Source: DATATB01 sp036268995 | GTDB lineage: Bacteria > Planctomycetota > Planctomycetia > Pirellulales > PNKZ01 | Assembly (NCBI GenBank): GCA_036268995.1 | Contig: DATATB010000140.1 | Location: 124,001-188,000 of the forward strand | Length of the DNA: 64,000 nt | Direction: 5' to 3' | Shown here: one piece after another, positions 60,631 through 64,000 of the stretch | Layout of the letters: each line of letters starts with the position of its first letter | Numbering within the stretch: position 1 is the first letter of the stretch | The notes under the pieces: generated by a model | Told to the model about the DNA's origin: nothing | Seen by the model: the letters and a program-made list of their open reading frames with translations, nothing else | The model's database searches: none | Program-made: the position numbers and the translations under genes

Positions 60631-62502
60631 TCAGCTTACCGCGGGGCGATCGGTTTTTATACAAGCGCCAGCCCGGCGACCGCTCGACCTCACCTTCGCT
60701 CGGCCGCAAGCTCGATCTTCGCCAAGGCGTGCGTGGCGGCGGAGCGCCGGATCGTCGCTTTTGGCGGCCTGCTGCAGGGCCGGCACGGCCTCGCGCGCCG
60801 CCGGCCCGATGCTGGCCAGGGCGTAGGCCGAGTACAGCCGCACCAGCTCGCTTTCATCTGCCAAATGCCGCGCCAAGGCCGGGACCGCGCTGGCCGCCTT
60901 CGGGCCGAAATCGCCCAACGCGTGGGCACACAATTCGCGCACGCGCGGACTTCCACTGTCGAATAGCTGAACGATGGCGGGCATCGCGTTTTCCTGCGTC
61001 ATCACGCGCTCGAGAACGCTGGCTGCCGGTTGACGAATATAGCGCCCGCCGTTGGCGGCCAACTCTGCCAGCGCGCCGATCGCCGCCGGTCCAGAATTGG
61101 CCAGCACCTCGATCGCTTGCGGGCTCGAGTCGTTGAGCACTGCGGCTTGAAGTGCCGCGAACCGGTCGAGCGTTGGCGTCAGCGCCCACAGTCTCGCCGC
61201 CGCCAACGCGCGGATATTCGGGTCGGGATCGGACGCCAGTCGGCCGAGCAGCGATTTCGTCTGCTCGTCGTTCAAATTCCGATCGCCGAGCATGCGAAGC
61301 GCACATCGCCTCGCGGCAGTTCCGCCTTCGGCCGCCGCCTGGGTCAGAACCTCGAAGGGGATTCGGCTTTGCAGACCGCGCTGGACGAGCAATAGCAATG
61401 CGTCATCGCGGGTCTGCCGGTCATCGAGCAGCTTGAGCAAGGCGGCATCGAGGCGCGCCGACGGTCCCTTGAAGTCCTCTAGCTCCCAGAGTGCCGTCTG
61501 GCGGACCATGAGACTTTCATCGGCCAGCGCAACGATGAGCACCGCCAGGATCCGCGGGTCAATGGTCCCCGGCCCGCCGGCCCTAAGTGCGTGTCCAACC
61601 CGGACGAGCGAACCGACGGCGTCGTAACGCACCATCGCGTCATCATCGCGGGCCGCTTCAGTGAGCGCCCGGATGATTAAACGCGTGCGTATCGCCCCCT
61701 TGGGCAGCGTCGTCGCTCGCTTGCCCAGCTCGGTGCAAACTAACCGGCGGACCTGCGGATGTCTGTCTTTGAGAGAATTCAACAACTCGGCTAGCGTGCT
61801 GGAAGCCAGGCGGTCGATCGGCAAGGAGTTGTACGGTCTTTCGAAGGGGTCCGTTACGTGAGCGCCGGGCCGATAACCCGGCATTGGTATATCGAAGATC
61901 GTCTTGGGACGCTGATCGAGCGCCGCTAACAGGCCGGCAAAGATATCAGCGTTGCCACTTGCCAAGGGCTGTTTTTCTTCCGGCCGAGTTGCCGATGGCG
62001 GTTGGATTGCCGGTGAGAGTGCCAGATCGTCGGGACTGGCGTCAACCAGCGAGGCAACCAGGGCCCGGAGCGGATCGGTCGATCGGCCGGTGGCCAGTCG
62101 GGCCAGCGCGGCTCGGACGGGCGGCCAGTAGATGTCCTTGCGGCTGAGCACGCCCCAAGCGCGGCGCCGGGCGGCCGGACTGCCGCCGCGGCTAATCTCG
62201 TCGAGCGTGGCGATCGGGATTTGATCTTCCAGGCCAGCGTCGATCAGCACGCGAAGTGCATGCTCCCGAAGCCCCGGCGTTTCGAGGTCCTTGAGCAAGG
62301 CGGCATGGTATTTTCGCAGTTCGGCCGCATGGGCAGCCAAACTTGGCGCCGATTCGGCTGTCGGCGCGTCGGCGATTCCAGCCGTGGGGCGCGGATCAAC
62401 CGAGAGGCCGACCGCGGCCAGCAGCGCCACATACACGCTCAAGCAACTGAGGCGAACGAACATTGCCGCACGTGCGTAGTGAGTGCGATCGGGGAAGCCC
62501 AT
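60631..62502 (-). CDS. HEAT-repeat exported protein (623 residues), C-terminal frameshift
   Basis: A 623-residue paralogue of the neighbouring HEAT protein with the same N-terminal block (LREHALRVLIDAGLEDQIPI; RRRAWGVLSRKDIYW) and C-terminal block (AVPALARHLADESELVRLYS), plus about 270 extra residues of HEAT repeats between. After DDPALR the frame shifts relative to the paralogue: a five-base unit (TCCGC on the coding strand, near 60745) present twice there is present once here, so the ending is unrelated. Without this loss it would end AATHALAKIELAAERR at 60690. Signal segment CLSVYVALLAAVGLSV. ATG 62463 is an alternative start. Confidence 0.85.
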   Translation of the reverse strand: MGFPDRTHYARAAMFVRLSCLSVYVALLAAVGLSVDPRPTAGIADAPTAESAPSLAAHAAELRKYHAALLKDLETPGLREHALRVLIDAGLEDQIPIATLDEISRGGSPAARRRAWGVLSRKDIYWPPVRAALARLATGRSTDPLRALVASLVDASPDDLALSPAIQPPSATRPEEKQPLASGNADIFAGLLAALDQRPKTIFDIPMPGYRPGAHVTDPFERPYNSLPIDRLASSTLAELLNSLKDRHPQVRRLVCTELGKRATTLPKGAIRTRLIIRALTEAARDDDAMVRYDAVGSLVRVGHALRAGGPGTIDPRILAVLIVALADESLMVRQTALWELEDFKGPSARLDAALLKLLDDRQTRDDALLLLVQRGLQSRIPFEVLTQAAAEGGTAARRCALRMLGDRNLNDEQTKSLLGRLASDPDPNIRALAAARLWALTPTLDRFAALQAAVLNDSSPQAIEVLANSGPAAIGALAELAANGGRYIRQPAASVLERVMTQENAMPAIVQLFDSGSPRVRELCAHALGDFGPKAASAVPALARHLADESELVRLYSAYALASIGPAAREAVPALQQAAKSDDPALRRHARLGEDRACGRAKVRSSGRRAGACIKTDRPAVS

Positions 62503-62573
62503 TCACCTTATCAAAGTGCAGCTTGCACGTGAACAGACCGAATGGTTCGCTCCTTTGAGCTCATGTGAAATTC

Positions 62574-62650
62574 CTCCGGTCGCTCACGCTTTCGGCTCGC
62601 CTGTTAGCCGCTGCCACCGTCAGGCGAGCCGGGAGCGTCAGCGACCGGAG
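62574..62650. repeat. Inverted pair of the GGCGAGCCGGGAG repeat
   Basis: The inverse arm (62574-62601) and the direct arm (62623-62650), 28 bp each, with a 21-base gap. It is the same family as 23348 and 56591. It lies in the 330-base gap (62503-62832) between the HEAT gene and the SIR2-like/TIR gene, in which no other feature was seen. Confidence 0.9.
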
Positions 62651-62832
62651 TTCGCCCACACTGCGGACTTCACTTGATCGAAACAACCCACACCTGCCCT
62701 TTCCCCCCACGGCCCCAACGCCTGTGCTGCACGCCGTTTTGGGACGGGAGTCGCAGCTTGCAAACGCCCAGTGGCGCTAGGATGATAGCAGTACACAGGC
62801 GATGGGTGGACCTTGAGACGACTAGGCAGAAC

Positions 62833-64000
62833 ATGAACTTGTCTACCCTCGATCCCTTGGCAGTTCTGGATGGCGATTGGGAAGACCTGATCGGGCACGT
62901 CGAGGCTGGCTACGTCATTCCGATCATCGGACCGGGCCTGTTGCAAGTCGACACGCCCGGCGGCGCGATGCCGCTCGATCGGTTCCTGGCCGCGCAATTG
63001 CTCGAGCGATTTTCCGAATCGCCGACCGCGCCGGGTGAATTGCCATCGTTGAACCAGGTGGTTTGCTATCTGCGCCACAAGTATCCGCACAACGGAAAGC
63101 CCTATGCAAAGATCAACGACATCCTGAAGAAGGCGGCCCTGTGGCCGCCGCGCGCGCTGTGCCAATTGGCCGAGATCAGCCATTTCAATCTCGTCGTGAC
63201 GACGACCTTCGACGGGCTGCTGGAGCAGGCGCTCAACGAAGTGCGCTTCGGCGGCCAGCCGATCACAATGAGCGTCGATTACCGGCCGAGCGACCCCAAG
63301 GATCTCAACGCGGAACAACTGGAACGGCTCGATTTGCAGCCGGTGGTTTATCATCTGCTGGGCAAGGCCTCGACGGTCAACAGCTCCGTGATCTGCGACG
63401 AAGACTTGCTGGAGTTCGTCTGCGCACTGCAATCGGCGGATCGGCGTCCCAAGCGGCTGCTGGATCAGCTCATGGAAAGGCACCTGCTGTTCCTGGGAAC
63501 CGAATTTCCCGACTGGCTGGGCCGGTTCTTTCTACGCACGGCCCGACAACGCCGTTTGGCCGAGGTGGAAGAACGGCTCCAGTTCCTGGCCGACAATCAC
63601 ACGCGCGGCGATACCAACCTCGTGTTCTTTCTCCAGCATTTCACGACGGGCACCAAGGTCTTTCACGGCAGCGCGACCGAATTCGTCGACGAGCTGCATC
63701 GCCGCTGGTGCGCCGAGAACCCGGCGCGCGCGGCGGTGGGTGGCAAGCAGCCGGTGCCTCCGGCCCGCGAGATGCCCTCGGGCGCGGTATTCATCAGCTA
63801 TGCGCACGAGGATCTGTCCGCCGCCCAGGAGCTGAAGGCCGCCTTAGACGCGGCCCAGATCCCGGCCTGGTTCGATGCACAGCAACTCGACGCCGGCTCG
63901 CGGTTCGACCACGAGATTCGCGAGAGCATCGCGAGTTGCTGCTGTTTCGTGCCGCTCGTTTCACAGACCACCGAGTCCCGTGACGAGGGATACTTCGTTC
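62833..64000 (+). CDS. SIR2-like/TIR fusion protein (probable immune effector; C-terminus beyond window)
   Basis: An open frame of 389 codons from ATG 62833 to the window edge. The first ~300 residues resemble SIR2-like domains of bacterial defence proteins: YVIPIIGPGLLQVDTP at the N-terminus (I-G-P-G in place of G-A-G), LVVTTTFDGLLEQALNEV (121-138), VVYHLLGKAS (171-180) and RLLDQLMERHLLFLGTEFPD. From about 318, AVFISYAHEDLSAAQELKAA and FDAQQLDAG-type text mark a TIR domain. The usual SIR2 catalytic Asn (T-T-N) is T125 and the usual His (L-H-G) is L176. The usual TIR Glu lies past the end of the window. Such fusions act in abortive anti-phage immunity by NAD+ depletion or as sensors. Downstream partners, if any, are not visible. 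Confidence 0.85.
   Translation, partial: MNLSTLDPLAVLDGDWEDLIGHVEAGYVIPIIGPGLLQVDTPGGAMPLDRFLAAQLLERFSESPTAPGELPSLNQVVCYLRHKYPHNGKPYAKINDILKKAALWPPRALCQLAEISHFNLVVTTTFDGLLEQALNEVRFGGQPITMSVDYRPSDPKDLNAEQLERLDLQPVVYHLLGKASTVNSSVICDEDLLEFVCALQSADRRPKRLLDQLMERHLLFLGTEFPDWLGRFFLRTARQRRLAEVEERLQFLADNHTRGDTNLVFFLQHFTTGTKVFHGSATEFVDELHRRWCAENPARAAVGGKQPVPPAREMPSGAVFISYAHEDLSAAQELKAALDAAQIPAWFDAQQLDAGSRFDHEIRESIASCCCFVPLVSQTTESRDEGYFV

Noticed and set aside
62533..62780. Small plus-strand frame containing RAGSVSDRS before the SIR2-like/TIR gene
   Set aside because: The residues are merely the translation of the dispersed repeat; no start signal or family.

Overview
This window looks like chromosomal DNA of a GC-rich planctomycete, most likely of the Pirellulales type. 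The evidence is indirect: two sigma-factor/serine-threonine-kinase pairs, a YdjY-domain protein, an FG-GAP plus sialidase exported protein, small proteins opening with an FGL(R/K)xL-type hydrophobic segment, HEAT-repeat exported proteins, stand-alone coaC and coaB, and many short dispersed intergenic repeats of several families. No plasmid or phage hallmark genes, CRISPR array, rRNA or intact insertion sequence was seen.

Layout. 1-9.4 kb: a truncated lipoprotein, threonine aldolase, a BON protein, two enolase-superfamily enzymes, an orphan NarL-type response regulator, a CopZ-like Zn/[2Fe-2S] protein, a YciE-like ferritin-fold protein, an SDR and a DUF296 protein. 9.4-16.5 kb: a kinase/sigma pair (4-bp overlap), valS and citramalate synthase, all on the minus strand. 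16.8-20.4 kb: a polysaccharide or surface-glycan group (pyruvyl transferase, two SAM methyltransferases, GT4). 20.6-24.7 kb: small membrane protein, exported cyclophilin, cold-shock protein, multi-pass membrane protein, tryptophanase. 24.8-30.4 kb: a housekeeping minus-strand block yicC-gmk-rpoZ-coaC-coaB, then secG, tpiA and pheA. 30.6-44.4 kb: chdC, YdjY protein, yggS-yggU, an esterase, a nucleoside-symporter-like MFS protein carrying an EF-hand, pyruvate carboxylase, small proteins and the CCA enzyme. 44.6-51.1 kb: rhodanese, tRNA-Leu(CAG), then a sigma factor divergent from a membrane kinase with a periplasmic c-haem (CxxCH) Tll0287-like sensor, followed by a Tat-exported protein and an exported c-haem/terpene-cyclase-like repeat protein. 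51.1-62.5 kb: Dus, SDR, gnd, an exported hydrolase, an FG-GAP/sialidase fusion, and two paralogous HEAT proteins, one frameshifted. 62.8-64 kb: the 5' part of a SIR2-like/TIR fusion, running off the window.

The strongest candidates for new biology are the SIR2-like/TIR gene at the right edge (the SIR2 catalytic positions look substituted), the haem-sensing receptor kinase with its divergent sigma factor and haem-protein neighbours, and the way dispersed repeats repeatedly supply stop codons, ribosome-binding sites or N-terminal residues of neighbouring genes. All function calls come from reading the sequence by eye; no database search was run.
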